A stretch of DNA of 64,000 nt from Cristatella mucedo (GCA_009760855.2 WPIO01000072.1:410001-474000), one strand, 5' to 3'. Positions 9,101 through 24,725 are shown, counted from the first letter of the stretch. Numbers and translations: made by a program. Notes: generated from the sequence alone by a model not told the origin.

Positions 9101-12100
9101 ACTTTGTAGCCTGGTTGTAGGGTGGAGATGGGCAAAACGAAGGAGGGAGCTCAAAATGGCGTGGCACACTTAATTACAGTCGCTTGGCTGCAGCAAAGTG
9201 CATTAAGTAAACTGGCCGCCTCTTTGAGCAGTCCTTGCATCAGCTACCATCGCTGCCAGCTCATTTACTGCTGCAGAGCACCACCTTTTCTGGCATGCTA
9301 TGCTGATCCCTACACTGCCTGGGGCTGGAAATCTCCATTGCTCACTGTGCCTGGCTCATGGCGTCAACTTGAGCAGCGACTTTCGGTGGCCCTGGTGCAG
9401 GGCAATATGCCCTGCTGTCTGCCCACTCGGAGAAGCCTTTAGGCATGCAGCTCGTAGCTCGGCACCTGCCTCCGCCTCGCCGTCTGGCAGGCGATTGCCA
9501 CCACCGCCTCCTCCTCTTACGGTCTCTGCTCGGCTGCTTTTGCAGGACTGCTCCGTCGATGAGCTGGTCGCTGCCCTGCCTGACCACCAGCCTCGCTACG
9601 TTGTGTACAGCTACAAGTACGCCCACGATGACGGCCGCGTGTCTTATCCGATGTGCTTCATTTTTATCAGTCCTCAAGGTAGGCTGCGAGTGTGGCGTTC
9701 GAGCAGAGAGCAGCACTGAGAGGGGTGCACCACCTCTGTACAGCCCCACTGATCTTACCTTTGCGTGCCTTACAGTGAGCGGCTGATAGATGCATGGCCA
9801 GCTCCTCTGCTAAAAGTTTGGAAGTGAGGCAATGGTATGAATTCGACACCGCCGTCTTACCTCATCGGGTGCTCTATAGGCTTCCAGTGCTTTTAGCTGC
9901 ACCACAGTGAATAAAATAAATAGCACACAACCGCAGTCGACCAAAATTATAAAGCTGGCGTTTTAATTGTAATTGCTAGATGGTTATTTCGGTCACTCAT
10001 AACCCGACCACTTGTCGGCGGTCACCGGCGATAGTGCACCCCTCTCGTAGACCGTGCACTACCCGTGACTTTTTCCTGTGAGCAGAGCATTGAAGGTGGC
10101 CGGTGCTAACGGCGAGCCAAAGCCACCAGCCGGTGACAATGCTTTATCCTATCTCATCTTGCCGCTTTGTATGTTTCAATGACAGTAAGCATGCAGCAGC
10201 CGGATATAGCTGACTCGTTAATGTACAGTGATTGCGCAATGCTTAATTTTTTTTTAGTTTTTAGAAAAAAATAAAATGAACATCAAATTAGCGGATTTAT
10301 CAGCCTCATTTGTGTAGCAGCAGAAGAACCTTAACGGCTATCACCACTGCTTGCAGTTGGTAATAGAGGATGGCCCACTGCAGGATTCGAACACATGACC
10401 TCGGCCAGTGAAAAGCGAGCACATTACCTCCCGGGCTATCACGGCCTTGCAGAAAAGGTGCCTCCCTGGCTACTTGGAAAACAACCATCACACCTTACAC
10501 ATATATTACATTTTTTCTAGCCACTGAGCTGACACGAGCCTTTTGTCTATGCCAGCTGGTTTGGCCTCGTGGTTAAGGTGCTCATCTGTAACAACCTAAA
10601 GTCCATGTGAATGTATTTGATGACCGAGGTCGTGGGCTCGAGCCCCGTGGCGTATGTGAAGCGCCTGAATCGAGATTGTTCTCTTAGGGCGTTGTTCACA
10701 CGAATTGCCGATACATTCAACGCTGCCTGCTGGTTGGGGGGGGGTGAGCAAGCTCTTCGAAGGGATATCAACAGTAACTCCTAGGTGGCACAGTCATCGT
10801 TATAAAAGTAGGAGCTGGGTGCGAAAGAGCAATGGAAAGCAGGCGATTCGACCTGGGTGATATTCACCACACCATCTTGTCGGCCCCATTCTTCAGGGCT
10901 GAGACCTACCACAGATGAACCAGCGAGAATTTTGCCTTCCCCTAGAGCAGCTGTTCCCAACCTGTGGGTCATGCCCCCTTTGGGGGTCGAACGACCCTTT
11001 CACAGGGGTCGCATAAGACCATCGGAAAACACGCATTTCCACATTTTGCACAAACAATAATTTTAGTGGCTGGGGATCGCCACAACATGAGGAACTGTAT
11101 TAAAGGCATTAGGAAGGTTGAGAAGAACCACTGCCCAAGAGGAAGCACCGGGTAGGTGGTCGTCACCAGCAGCCCAAGCTTTGGTTTCGCCCGGCACAGG
11201 CAGAGCAGAGCACTTTACCCATTGTCGGGCCTCGGTGGCGGCATCGATTCTTGAACTCGCCTCAGGCTCTCACGTACCAGTCTGTCCATCCAGCGCTTCG
11301 TTCCTCTCGTCTTCTCCCACGACTGCAACCGCAGCCCCATTCACCGACTCACAGGAGGCGTGTCATGGAACACCACAGCAGAGTGCCTGCTGTCCTAATG
11401 CCTTTTTCATGTGGACACGGTTTCTCAACGTCACTTCCTCTGTCGTTGTGCCGGAGGTTCGACCGGTCAGCTGCACTGACTGCTTGCTGCTTTAGGTTGC
11501 AAGCCAGAACAGCAGATGATGTATGCCGGAAGCAAGACCTCCCTCGTTAATGAGACTGGCATGACTAAGGTAAGCTATGCTCTCACTGTGTGTGCGCGGT
11601 GCGCTCTCGACGAGCAGCATGCTGCCTAAGACCTGCAACGGCCCAGCTTAGATTTGGCACAAATACAATCGGTTTCACATGGTAGTAGTAATAATAAGAC
11701 TTCTGTATAGTGCCCATGAGAACTAAATCGCCTTTTAGGCACTTCACATATTCTGTAAAGGAATCACATAGTATATGCACAAATGGCCACACATGCGAAT
11801 GCCTAAAAACTAAAAATTGATTTTTTCATTAACTTAAAGTAAGAAGGCCGATTTGAATGTGCAAACTGCAATCACAACTGCTGTAGCTAAAGTGTGACCA
11901 AGCAATGTGTGACCTTTGCCAGATTACATGGCCTCAGCAATCTATGGCGTTCACATCTGCACGAGCTCAGCGCAAGTGCACACACTTACTACATGGAGGT
12001 TTGACTTTCATTGTGGGCACAAATGTTGTTATGGGTTTACGCTTAAGGCATGTCTACGTTTCACTCATGTCTGTCATCTACTGCAAGTCACTGCACCCCC

Positions 12101-12936
12101 CATTTTTGGAGCCACACTTAGTTATTGCACCTATGCTAAATACCTATGCATTTTCTTCAACCATTTCACTACTCCAATTCAGCATTGCTTTATACTATTG
12201 CGTTCTCGTCAGGTATGGCATCACACTAAGCAAAATACGGTAGCCAGGGGCAAGGAGGGAGGGAGGGAGGGAGGGAGGGGGAGATGCTGGCCTCTTCTCA
12301 TCTTGCCGGCCCGGACCTGGGTGCTTCACATGAGCTACTCGTGTGCATCATGCACCTGTGACGGTTATACTCACTGAGCTGAACCTCAGCCAGGCAGCAG
12401 CTGATGCATAGGATGAACAGCATCTCCCAAAGCTAATGGCCAGAATGTCGGCTCTTTAAGCGCAGCTACGGGGGAGGGGGGCGTGGGTGAAGCAGTGAGC
12501 TAGGCAGCATGCCCCCTTTGGTTTAGCGCTGCCCACTATGGCAAGCTGGCTGGCTCGCCTCAGCACAGCAGCCTATGCCACTGAAACCTACTCAGCCTAC
12601 CCAACAACTCTCAACCGGAATTGTTACTTCGGCATACCATGCCCCAGTTTCCAGACCAACGGTTCCTCTCCCACCGTCAGGCATAAGCTCCATACATCCG
12701 CCCGATGCCACAAATGCCGACTGCAACTACTCCAGCACGCAGGCTTCTTTCTCGGGTGAGCCCCTTGCGACCGATGGTGGTGTGCGTTTGCTCCTAAGTT
12801 GCGTTTCGTCCAACTGCTGTGTGCCACTGATCGCCAGCAGGATGGACGCGGCTGCGCACTGTTTTAGGTTTACGAGCTGCGCAGCCTGGATGAACTCACA
12901 GAGGAGTGGCTCGTCAGTAAACTACAGAAACTCTAA
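6134..12936 (+). CDS. GMF: Glia maturation factor (ADF-homology actin/Arp2/3 regulator), six-exon gene
   Basis: Joining exons 6134-6136, 7707-7803, 7940-7989, 9546-9678, 11496-11569 and 12868-12936 gives 141 aa and a stop, almost exactly the usual GMF length (about 142 aa). All phases agree. Motifs readable in order are [71 protein letters not shown], and a C-terminus [13 protein letters not shown]. These are the hallmark GMF blocks of the ADF-homology fold. Family knowledge: GMF binds the Arp2/3 complex in the cytoplasm, promotes debranching of actin networks and inhibits nucleation; unlike cofilin it does not bind actin strongly. Introns 4 and 5 carry SINE, SPIN-like and LINE insertions. 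The gene converges on the HINT1-like gene at 13884-18002. The weakest points are exon 1 (ATG only) and the poor exon 3 donor. Confidence 0.93.
6137..7706 (+). other. GMF intron 1 (proposed)
   Basis: It is GT...AG bounded, with donor GTACGT and acceptor TTTTTCAG. The open frames inside it on both strands have no recognised motif. It probably carries regulatory sequence, but nothing specific is visible. Confidence 0.45.
7707..7803 (+). CDS. GMF: GMF exon 2
   Basis: The acceptor is CTTTTTCAG|GCT and the donor is ATCA|GTGAGT. It encodes [19 protein letters not shown] followed by the [13 protein letters not shown] block and ends phase 1. Confidence 0.92.
7940..7989 (+). CDS. GMF: GMF exon 3
   Basis: The acceptor is TCTGCTTCAG|TGAAAATTG. 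The split codon A+TG gives Met, so the protein reads AIIM-KIDRE as in other GMFs. It ends at GAG with donor GTCTGG, which is a poor match to GTRAGT but is forced by phase and by the EELE-DCSVDEL continuity. Confidence 0.85.
7990..9545 (+). other. GMF intron 3
   Basis: About 1.56 kb. I see no clear transposon or repeat in it. Confidence 0.7.
9546..9678 (+). CDS. GMF: GMF exon 4 (core of ADF-homology fold)
   Basis: The acceptor is GCTTTTGCAG|GAC and the donor is CAAG|GTAGGC. Its 44 codons hold [15 protein letters not shown] and [13 protein letters not shown], the most conserved GMF segment. Confidence 0.95.
10290..10448 (-). mobile_element. tRNA-derived SINE, family A (in GMF intron 4)
   Basis: The minus strand starts with a tRNA-like head: an A-box-like block around GATAGCCCGGGAGGTAA and a B box, GTGTTCGAATCC. 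A body follows with the family motif GGTGATAGCCGTTAAGG and an end TTCTGCTGCTACACAAATGAGGC. Five other copies in this window share the same order of blocks. Confidence 0.8.
10548..10710 (+). mobile_element. tRNA-derived SINE, family B (L2-tailed; in GMF intron 4)
   Basis: The tRNA-like head has an A box in TTTGGCCTCGTGGTTAAGG and a B box GGGCTCGAGCCCC at 10634. It is followed by the tail GTGAAGCGCCTGAAT...GTTCTCTTAGGGCG, which is the same 3' hairpin as the LINE copies here. The end has decayed. Confidence 0.85.
10948..11133 (+). mobile_element. SPIN-like non-autonomous hAT (Buster group) element, copy 1
   Basis: The element is 186 bp and starts CAGCTGTTCCCAACCTGTGG. It contains TTTGGGGGTCGAACGACCC and AAGACCATCGGAAAACACG, and ends AGGAAGGTTGAGAAGAACCACTG. 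These blocks match my memory of the SPIN consensus ends. It is flanked by ccctagag (10940-10947) and cccaagag (11134-11141), an 8-bp duplication with one mismatch that fits the Buster nnnTAnnn pattern. It has no coding capacity. It lies in GMF intron 4. Confidence 0.88.
11496..11569 (+). CDS. GMF: GMF exon 5
   Basis: The acceptor is TGCTTTAG|GTTGC and the donor is AAG|GTAAGC. It encodes the [13 protein letters not shown] block and a TGMTK end. Confidence 0.95.
11680..11768 (-). mobile_element. L2/SINE 3' tail fragment (GMF intron 5 region)
   Basis: Read on the minus strand: AAGTGCC...GAGAACT-type hairpin then ATTATTACTAC repeats. Only the common LINE/SINE tail is left, so the class cannot be decided. 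Confidence 0.65.
12251..12284. repeat. (GGGA)n microsatellite in GMF intron 5
   Basis: A run of GGGAGGGA units ends in a G-rich tract. Confidence 0.9.
12868..12936 (+). CDS. GMF: GMF exon 6 with stop codon
   Basis: The acceptor is ACTGTTTTAG|GTT. It encodes [19 protein letters not shown] and ends QKL-TAA at 12934-12936. Confidence 0.95.
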   Translation, partial: VYELRSLDELTEEWLVSKLQKL

Positions 12937-13591
12937 GCTGTCTTATTCGGGCTGATCAGCAATGTCTGCTTGCGCTTCTCGCTACTACTCGTGTCCAACA
13001 CCGGCATCCCTAGTAAAACTTGACGGCCATCCACGATCAACTAGCCACTTCTAGTGCAACGTCCGGGCCCACCGTCCGTGGCCGGTTGGCATGTTCTTGG
13101 ACCAAAGAACAAAATGGTGGCTTGACAGACAGTCAGCGGCACCGTGACGTATGGGGACACGCACCGGCTTCATGTCAGTCAGTACGCTTGCTTGTCTTCA
13201 CGAGTGAACAGCCTCCATAGCTTTGCGTAGGCAAGGCATGGCTGTCGTTAATATAATGATCGCTGTGAGCATACAGTGCTTGTCACAGGTCATCATTCAA
13301 ATTTTACACTACACTCAACTTACTGTATTTGTATTAGAAATCTATAGCATCATATCCATGATGAGGGAGAAACAACTGAGGAACCAAGAACGATTGGGCA
13401 AAGCAGGCTTCACTTAGCTCGGCTGGCTGGTGCAAATAGGCTGGCATAGGCTGGTGACAGTTACATGAGATTGCACATTCTAGCACTTCGCTTGGACACG
13501 GGTAGCAGGGTTTCCTTTGATGAGACGCTCACAGTACTGACATACGGTTATCTGCTTCGTCATTCTCAGACAGTCTTTCATTGAAGGTCTG

Positions 13592-13597
13592 TTTATT
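13592..13597 (-). terminator. Candidate polyadenylation signal of the HINT1-like gene
   Basis: TTTATT on plus is AATAAA on minus, 287 bases past the HINT1-like stop codon at 13884. No nearer minus-strand AATAAA was seen. Confidence 0.4.
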
Positions 13598-13792
13598 AAC
13601 TAGCAGGTAATGCAACGTCTAGCTAGGCTTGCTTTACTCAGCACCAACTCGGTCATACAAAGAAGACATGCAGAACGAAGCGGGCAACAAAGCAGCATCT
13701 TGTCGATCCATGCACCTAGGCTCCAGCGATGGTCAATATTAACACAAGCTGTCATAGAATGCGAACTTGCTCTTGATATAAAGATGACATGA

Positions 13793-13798
13793 AATAAA
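13793..13798 (+). terminator. Candidate polyadenylation signal of the GMF gene
   Basis: AATAAA lies 857 bases after the GMF stop and just before the HINT1-like coding end. This places the GMF 3' UTR across the candidate 3' UTR of the opposing gene. Confidence 0.4.
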
Positions 13799-13883
13799 GC
13801 CACTGACTAACCGCGAATGAGCTGAGAAGCATTTACTCCACGCATAATGTCAACCTTAGTCCGGAAGCCATCCTGACAGCCGT

Positions 13884-18002
<4,119 letters not shown>

Positions 18003-18110
18003 CTCCAACTTCACAGCCGCGCACGCCGACCTTGACCGTAATACGCGGTCGGTTTCCGGTGACCGGCGGGTACTCAATTGCGTACATATACTGTAAGCAT
18101 TCCAACACAA

Positions 18111-18955
18111 TTAGGCCCCTTTTCGTAGCTATAGTTATAATAATTTCCTAAAGAATTAAAAAATATATGAAAGCGTAAAGCTAAGTTCCTGTTGCGACAT
18201 TAACAGACTGAGGTACGATCCGTGGGGTACTGCCGCCTGCTAAGCAGACTTGGAAACTTAAGGCGAATCGTTCTCTGAGCATTTCTATGGGTGAGTGTTT
18301 TTTTCTGCTGCTGGTTAGTAAGATGCATACTAATTGCATAGCTTTCCTATTTGCAAACCTTCCTATCGAAATAGTTTCTCTTTACTTTGCACTTTTAACC
18401 GAATGCATTCCGCTCGGACCCGAAAACGTGCAGCGCGGCGTATTCGACGGACGTCGGCTCGAGTGCGCTCGCAAGAACGCTGGCGTGCGTCGAAATAGCG
18501 ATTTTAGCGCACGAGAAGTGATAAAAGGAGCAGCTATATTCTAAGTAGCCTAATAAGATTTTCACATTTTGACGTGAAGTGCAATGTAAGGTATCGATAA
18601 ACACCATTTCAAGTATTTTTGCTGGCATGTTTCCCATTAGTGAAGCCAAATCCGCTTTGGTAATTGCTACTGCTTTTTTATGCTCCCATTTCACCAATAT
18701 TCCACTTCTTCTGCCACGATTCTTAGGTGCGACGACTCTAACGCTGATTGCACTTGGCTTTGTGGAGTTGCACGCGAAGATAAGTTAATGCATAAATGAA
18801 AATAGGAAATCATTTTGTTTTGGTGCACACAGCTTCTGCGCTCTACGAGTCACATCATCATATGTGGGTAAGAGGCATAAATATATCCAGAGCAAACTGG
18901 GTCGCAGGCCAGCTAGCTTAAGTGCCACAGCAGAGCTAAGCAGTGAATACTCTGA
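18111..18955. other. Upstream flank of the HINT1-like gene; no gene seen
   Basis: AT-rich at first, with a small CpG-containing patch around 18410-18500. A promoter is expected just right of 18002, but no specific element is clear. Confidence 0.3.
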
Positions 18956-18957
18956 AA

Positions 18958-18959
<2 letters not shown>

Positions 18960-19036
<77 letters not shown>
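18960..19036. repeat. (TG)n microsatellite
   Basis: About 77 bp of TG with one TGCG interruption. Confidence 0.97.
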
Positions 19037-19037
<1 letters not shown>

Positions 19038-19082
19038 AATGATCTATCACTATCAAGCATTTAATTCTTTAAAAAATATTAG

Positions 19083-19242
19083 CTGATTTTGCATCCTCAT
19101 TTGTATAGCAGCAGAAACAAGTGCCTTAACGGCTATCACCACCTCTTAAAGTTGGCAATACAGGATCGCCCACTGCAGGATTAGAACCCACGACCTCGAT
19201 CGGGAAGAGCGAGCTCCTTACATCCTGGGCCAACACGGCCGA
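19083..19242 (-). mobile_element. SINE family A copy
   Basis: Near full length: CTCATTTGTATAGCAGCAGAA, then CCTTAACGGCTATCACCACC, GATCGCCCACTGCAGGATT, a B box with one change (GGATTAGAACCC), and a head ending GGGCCAACACGGCC. Confidence 0.85.
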
Positions 19243-19904
19243 ATGCTTTCGAGCTTCAACAGACTGGACAAAACCAGGGCGTCTTCCTTGGGTACAACAG
19301 AACCCTACTGAAGCAGCACCCAAGAAGCTTTACTAAAGGCAGCTACTTCCACAGCATCTTTATGTTGTGATACTAGTCGGTTGTGGCTGATTTCTTAATC
19401 TGCCGATTGATAGCTGAGCGTGAGCAAAATTCGAATGGTCTAACAGACGAGTAAAATATTGAGTGTGTATGAATGTGCGTGCACGCTCTCGTGCGTGTAT
19501 GGGCCTGCGAGTGTGCGGGCCTGCGAGTGTGCGGCTAAAGACAACGAAAATAAAATAAGCGAGAGAGGCACTCAGACGCCCAGGCAGGAGAGAAGAAAAG
19601 ACCGGGACAGACAGAGACAGAGATTATGACTTCAAAAGAACAGCAAAGAAGGCACCGAGTTCGGCCTTTAGGTGCCGCGGCCTAGTTGAAATTTGTCGTT
19701 CAGACCACTTGGCGACGGCGAGTGCGTCTAGCTTCGAAATACGTGCAGAGAAGTGAAACTAACGTAGAGAAGAGGCCAGGGTAGAGGCTAAAGGAGGGAT
19801 TGGGCATGAGAGATTCTCTCCTTTCCAGCGATTGGGTAATCCTTTGCGTCTGCAAACAATTCATCTAGGTGATAGCTGTACCCTACTGTGAGTAGGCGCT
19901 TAAT

Positions 19905-20135
19905 GGACCTCCTATAATATGCTTATGCGTGCTGACAATGTGCATGCTACCACTAACCATATTTGCAGTGCTGATCCTGTGCATGTCAACTCTAACCGTG
20001 TTCTGATTGTTATAACTGTTCATGCTACCACTAACCATTCAATCACGCTTCCTTTGCAGAAAATGTAAAGTGCCTAGAAAGAGAGTGTGTTCTCTGGGGT
20101 GCTGTACACGGTATTATTATTATGATTATTCATAA
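19905..20135 (+). mobile_element. L2-like LINE (subfamily 1), 3' UTR and tail only
   Basis: The 3' UTR blocks CTTATGCGTGCTGACA and CATGCTACCACTAACCA are followed by the AAAGTGCCTAGAAAGAG...TTCTCTGGGG hairpin and ATTATTATTATG. It is 5'-truncated, as is usual for target-primed insertion. Confidence 0.85.
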
Positions 20136-20867
20136 TGGCAGTAGCATCGTACATCTGTTATGAAAACGTTCCCATAAGCAACGTTTGCGATAAAAAAGCG
20201 TCGACTGTCATGTCAATGCAACATTCTATCCATGAGTTTGATTCAGTTGGAATGAAGGCATTAGACAGCACTGTGCTAAAGAGAATCGCCAACTTGAGGT
20301 CATCGAATAAGCTGCACCCGCAATTTTTCTTTGACTAAAGTTGACGGTTCCTGCCACTCCTGCAGAAACCAACGATTTAGCCTTCTTCCATACGACACTT
20401 CGATACTAATTTTACATTCGCTCCGATTACTGGTTAAGCTGGCGCTGCAAGTCTGCTCGGGTCAGCTGGAAAAGCCGACGGCCAGCGATTCAACGTTCAC
20501 TCATCACGATGAATTTTAAGGGTCGCAGACACGACTGAATGCAGCGAGGTACAGTTTCCATCTTAGAACTGTTTACCACACAGCCACCAACAACGGGATC
20601 TCTTAAAACTCAGCTCTAGGATTGAGCCGATTCACCTTCCGGAACTAGGAGCCGCTAGGAACGAGGAATGCATCTCATCGCAAGCATATCATATGGGCAC
20701 AAAAGCGAGAGAATGTGTCACATTTTGAATCGGTGATCTACGCTGCCACTTAAAACCGTGAATGAATGAAGGATGCTGAGGAGATTCCTTAAATCATTAG
20801 CCTGCTCCGGCTACATCCAGTCACGGGGGAGGGGGCTAGGGTAGGGACTTGTGGGAAAGGGGATTGC

Positions 20868-21815
20868 TGCAGCAACTGATAAACTGAATGCTTGCCTTGC
20901 CGACATTCGATCCTGGATGTCAAAAATTTCTTGATACTAAATGACGATAAAACTGAACTGCTACTCATTGGACACTCTAAGCGTGTGGCTGGGTTAGAAG
21001 GCTTTGCTCTTCTAATAGGCTATGCTGTTGTGCGACCATCATCACGAGCTCGAAATTTAGGTGTCGTTTTTGACAGCTGCCGAAATTTAACAAGCTTTGT
21101 TCAGCAGACTACTTCTGCAACTAGCCAGCACCTCCGATCCCTATCTAAGATTAGGAGATGTCTTCCACGGCAGCTTGCAAAAATGTAACTAGCTCCTTGT
21201 TTCTGTCTCGACTCGATTATTGTAATTCCCTTTTGGCTGAGCTACCGAAAAAAAGCAACTAGGCCACTGCAAATAGCTCTGAAAATAGCTGCAAGGCTAG
21301 TTTTCAAGTCCAAGAGGTTTGAGCACGTTTCTCCTTTGCTAAACGAGCTAGGATAGCTGCCGGTTGATCAAAGGATACAGAGCAAAGTTCTTACGCTGAC
21401 CCACAAGGCCAGCCACGGCTTGGCTCCTTCGTACCTAGCTGAACTGCTGCACCAGTTTCAGCATGTTCGCGCCCTCAGGTCCTGTGTGGACAATAAATTA
21501 GCTGTCCCATTCCTCCGCTTAAAGACCGTTGGCGAAAGAAGCTGTAGCTCTGCAGGTCTTAGACTGTGGAACTCGCTTCCACAATTCTTACTCAACGACA
21601 ACCACTCTCCTGCTGCCGACTATGGCTAATCCTTTTCAGCGGTCCTGAGCTGCTACTTTCATGCTACTCACTACCTCAACTGCTCTCCTGACTCTGCTAT
21701 GCTTACCACTTTCTCTTTGTGGCATGAGACGAAGTCTGTTGGCTACCGAATGCATACCGAAAGCCGCTTAGGCTATGAGTGCGCTATATGAAACTCTCCT
21801 ACGTAGCGTCCACAT
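20868..21815 (+). mobile_element. L2/CR1-like LINE, subfamily 2, decayed C-terminal RT copy
   Basis: Broken frames encode DDKTELLLIGH, a LRSLSKIR block, APSYLAELLHQF, LRLKTVGERS and LRLWNSLP, the C-terminal signature of L2/CR1 reverse transcriptases. It ends CTTAGGCTATGAGTGCGCTATATGAA. Stops and shifts interrupt it (for example after QLAKM at 21185). This differs from subfamily 1, which lacks the TVGERS version. Confidence 0.85.
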
Positions 21816-22483
21816 AATCTTTGTGAACTAACAGACGGAGGGAGATACATTACGTTAAATTGCACTTAACGATCCAGGTCGTTGGTTTGAGTCGAGCAGC
21901 AGGAAATTCTATATTGCCTACTGCAAGCGGCAGTAACTGACTTCTGGGCTCTTCTGGGGCTAAATATATAAGGCTGCTGAATCAGCTGGCGTTTCCTTTT
22001 TTAGCTATGGTTTGAGAGCAGGCATGTCTAGCTGTCCTGAACCTGGCAGCTTGTGCTGTTCTGCGATTCTAACGTCCAATGTGCAGAGCCCGAGTTCGTT
22101 CAGCCCTGTCTTGGGCTGCTCCTGGCTCACAAACAAGCAGCGGCTCCTGCGGCTGAAAGAGAGTTTCAGTTTTCGTCGTGCCCCCTTCGCTGTTGCAGCC
22201 GACTATATCAAAGTGACGTGTTGCCTTGCAGTTTGCCTTTCACGCTTGTGCCTGGAGGGCGCTTTAAACCATCCATTATTATTATTAGCATTAAACACCC
22301 GTCGGAATAACAGGTGAAACCTTGCTCGTCCGGCAGAATTATAATACGGAATTATGGACTCCAGCTATATTTTAGCACTAACCAACTGGAATCGGGCGAA
22401 TATGGTGGTTGGTAAAACCAAACAGGCAACAGTTTAGGGAGGCCTAAGTCAGTTACAGCTTAAATGAAAACATGAAAATGCTC

Positions 22484-23882
22484 TGTTAATAATAATAATG
22501 CACTAGATAAAGCACCCTCAGAGAACTCAATCTCTATCTAGCCGCTTTACATTTGCTGCAAAGGGAAATGCAATTGAATGGTGAGTAATATCATGCTTGT
22601 TAAACAAACAACATGAATAATATGGTTAGGGGTGACATGCACAGGGTCAGCATGCAAATGTGGTTAGTGGCAGCATGCACAGTATCAGCACGCATAAGCA
22701 CATCAAGGACGAATCACAGGGACCCACTAAATGCTGTCCTAAATAGGTGTTTTTAAGTTCTTTTTAAATGTGGTCAAGTCAGGGGATGTTCTGCCGCAAG
22801 TAGGGAGGGAGTTCCAGGCTTTGGGAGCATACGAACTAAATGCACGGTCTCCAAAGGATTTAAGGTTTGTACGAGGAATTTCTAGACTGTTGGATTCCGA
22901 AAAGCGGGTGGTACGATGCTTGGCCTGGTGGGGGAGTAGATCTGAGAGATAGGCTGGAGCCAAATAATGAAGTGACCTAAAAGTGAGCGACAAAACCTCG
23001 AAGTCAATCTGTTGCTTGACTGGTAGCCAGTGCAGGTTGGCGAGAAGAGGTGTGATGTAGCAACTGCGACGCTCACGACAGACACGCCTAGCTGCAGAGT
23101 TTTGCACCAGCTGCAATCGCCTGATCGCACATGCCGATAGGCCAGGAAGCAGTGAGTTGCAGAAGTCGAGACGGGATGTGACGAATGCATGGACCAACTT
23201 TGACGTGGTATCCTTATCTAAACAAGCCAGAATTTTAGCAATGTTATGTAGCTGAAAGTAGGCAGATTTGACTGTGGAGCTGATGTGGTCGTCTAACGAG
23301 AGGTCACTTTGGAACAAGACACCTAGATTTTGAGCTGATTCAACAGGAGATATGCTGGCAAAGCCAATTTTGAGCGTCAGCCTTTCCAATTTGTGAATCA
23401 CACTGAGTTTGCCCATAACTAGTAAGTTAGTGTTATCATCGTTTAGTTTTAGAAAATTTGCTGCCATCCATGTGCGGATGTCATCAATACATGCAGTAAG
23501 TGAGTTGAGAGAATTTGAGGTGCTCCAAGGCTGGGAGGGATCAAATCAAAGGTGCAACTTAGTGTCATCCGCATAGAAGTGAAAGCCTAGATTGTGCTTG
23601 GCAATCACATCAGCAAGAGGGAGAGTATAAACCGTGAAAAGAACCGGACCCAGCACGGAGCCCTGAAGTACCCCATATTTCAGAGGTATCTCGGATGATC
23701 TTTGTCCATTCACGTCAATACTCCGGAGTCTCCCACTGAGATAGGACCTGAACTATTGCAGAGCAGTGCCAGTGATGCCCAGGCGAGACGAGAGGCGCTC
23801 TAAAAGAACTTTGTGCTCGGTAGTATCAAAAGCTTCGGAAAGATCGAGCAAAACAAGCAGAGCAAGCAAGCACTCTACCCAA
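22484..23882 (-). mobile_element. L2-like LINE, subfamily 1, 5'-truncated and mutated
   Basis: On the minus strand it runs from the LLDLSEAFDTTEHK block (RT motif A, D present) through a 242-residue frame at 23467-22739 to the 3' UTR and tail hairpin ending in TTATTATTA at 22484. The YADD region and flanks contain stops or shifts, so no full RT is made. It is very close in sequence to the intact copy at 55.3-57.05 kb. Confidence 0.92.
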
Positions 23883-24047
23883 TACTCTACTCTAGTCTGT
23901 TCACGAGCACACTTTAAAACAACGAGTAGCAAAATCTGGGGCTCCAATCTAAGCAGCTTTTAGTGCTTCAGTGCTGTGTCCTAATGTCAACTAAATTTCG
24001 CGTAGGGAATATTGCTCTTGACCAAGAGGATTAGTTGCAATAATAAC

Positions 24048-24200
24048 AATAATATTATTCATTTGCATAGCGCCCTAAGAAAACTTAATCTCCATCTAGG
24101 TGCTTTACATACGCCTCAGGGCTCGAGTCCACGATAATGATCGTTCAAGGCGAGCAGTATGCACCTTGGTCAAACCAGGAGGCGATGTAATTGTTTGATC
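24048..24200 (-). mobile_element. SINE family B copy
   Basis: The complement shows the L2-type tail (CATAGCGCCCTAAGAAAACT...AGGTGCTTTACA), a B box (GGGCTCGAGTCC) and a head ending CACCTTGGTCAAACCAG. Confidence 0.8.
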
Positions 24201-24274
24201 GAACTGGCAGGGCAGCATTTATATTAGTAATAATAATAACTTGTAAGAAATTTGTATAGTAACCTCTCTGTCCC

Positions 24275-24489
<215 letters not shown>

Positions 24490-24584
24490 GGCACTTGATA
24501 TGTGGTATAAGGGAGCATGTCTATATGGTTAGTGACAAAATGCACATCGTCAAGACGAGTACTCATCAAAGGAAAATTAACGCG

Positions 24585-24725
24585 GACCCAGTAAATGCTG
24601 CTAGGAACAGGGGTGCTTTTGACCTCTTTTTTAATGTTATCAAGTCAGTGGGTGACGTAACGTCACTCGGGATTGAATATCAGGCTTTGGAGCTTAAGAT
24701 CCGACAATGCGGCCTTGGCGGGACG
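24585..24725 (-). mobile_element. L2-like LINE subfamily 1 fragment (C-terminal)
   Basis: It aligns by eye with 22715-22855: the ACCCA.TAAATGCTG block, GTCAAGTCA.GGG and CAGGCTTTGGAG. It is diverged. Confidence 0.65.

Noticed and set aside
20892-21188. Stand-alone gene with DDKTELLLIGH
   Set aside because: It is the C-terminal part of a LINE reverse transcriptase with stops downstream; the same applies to 30829-31161 and 22739-23467.
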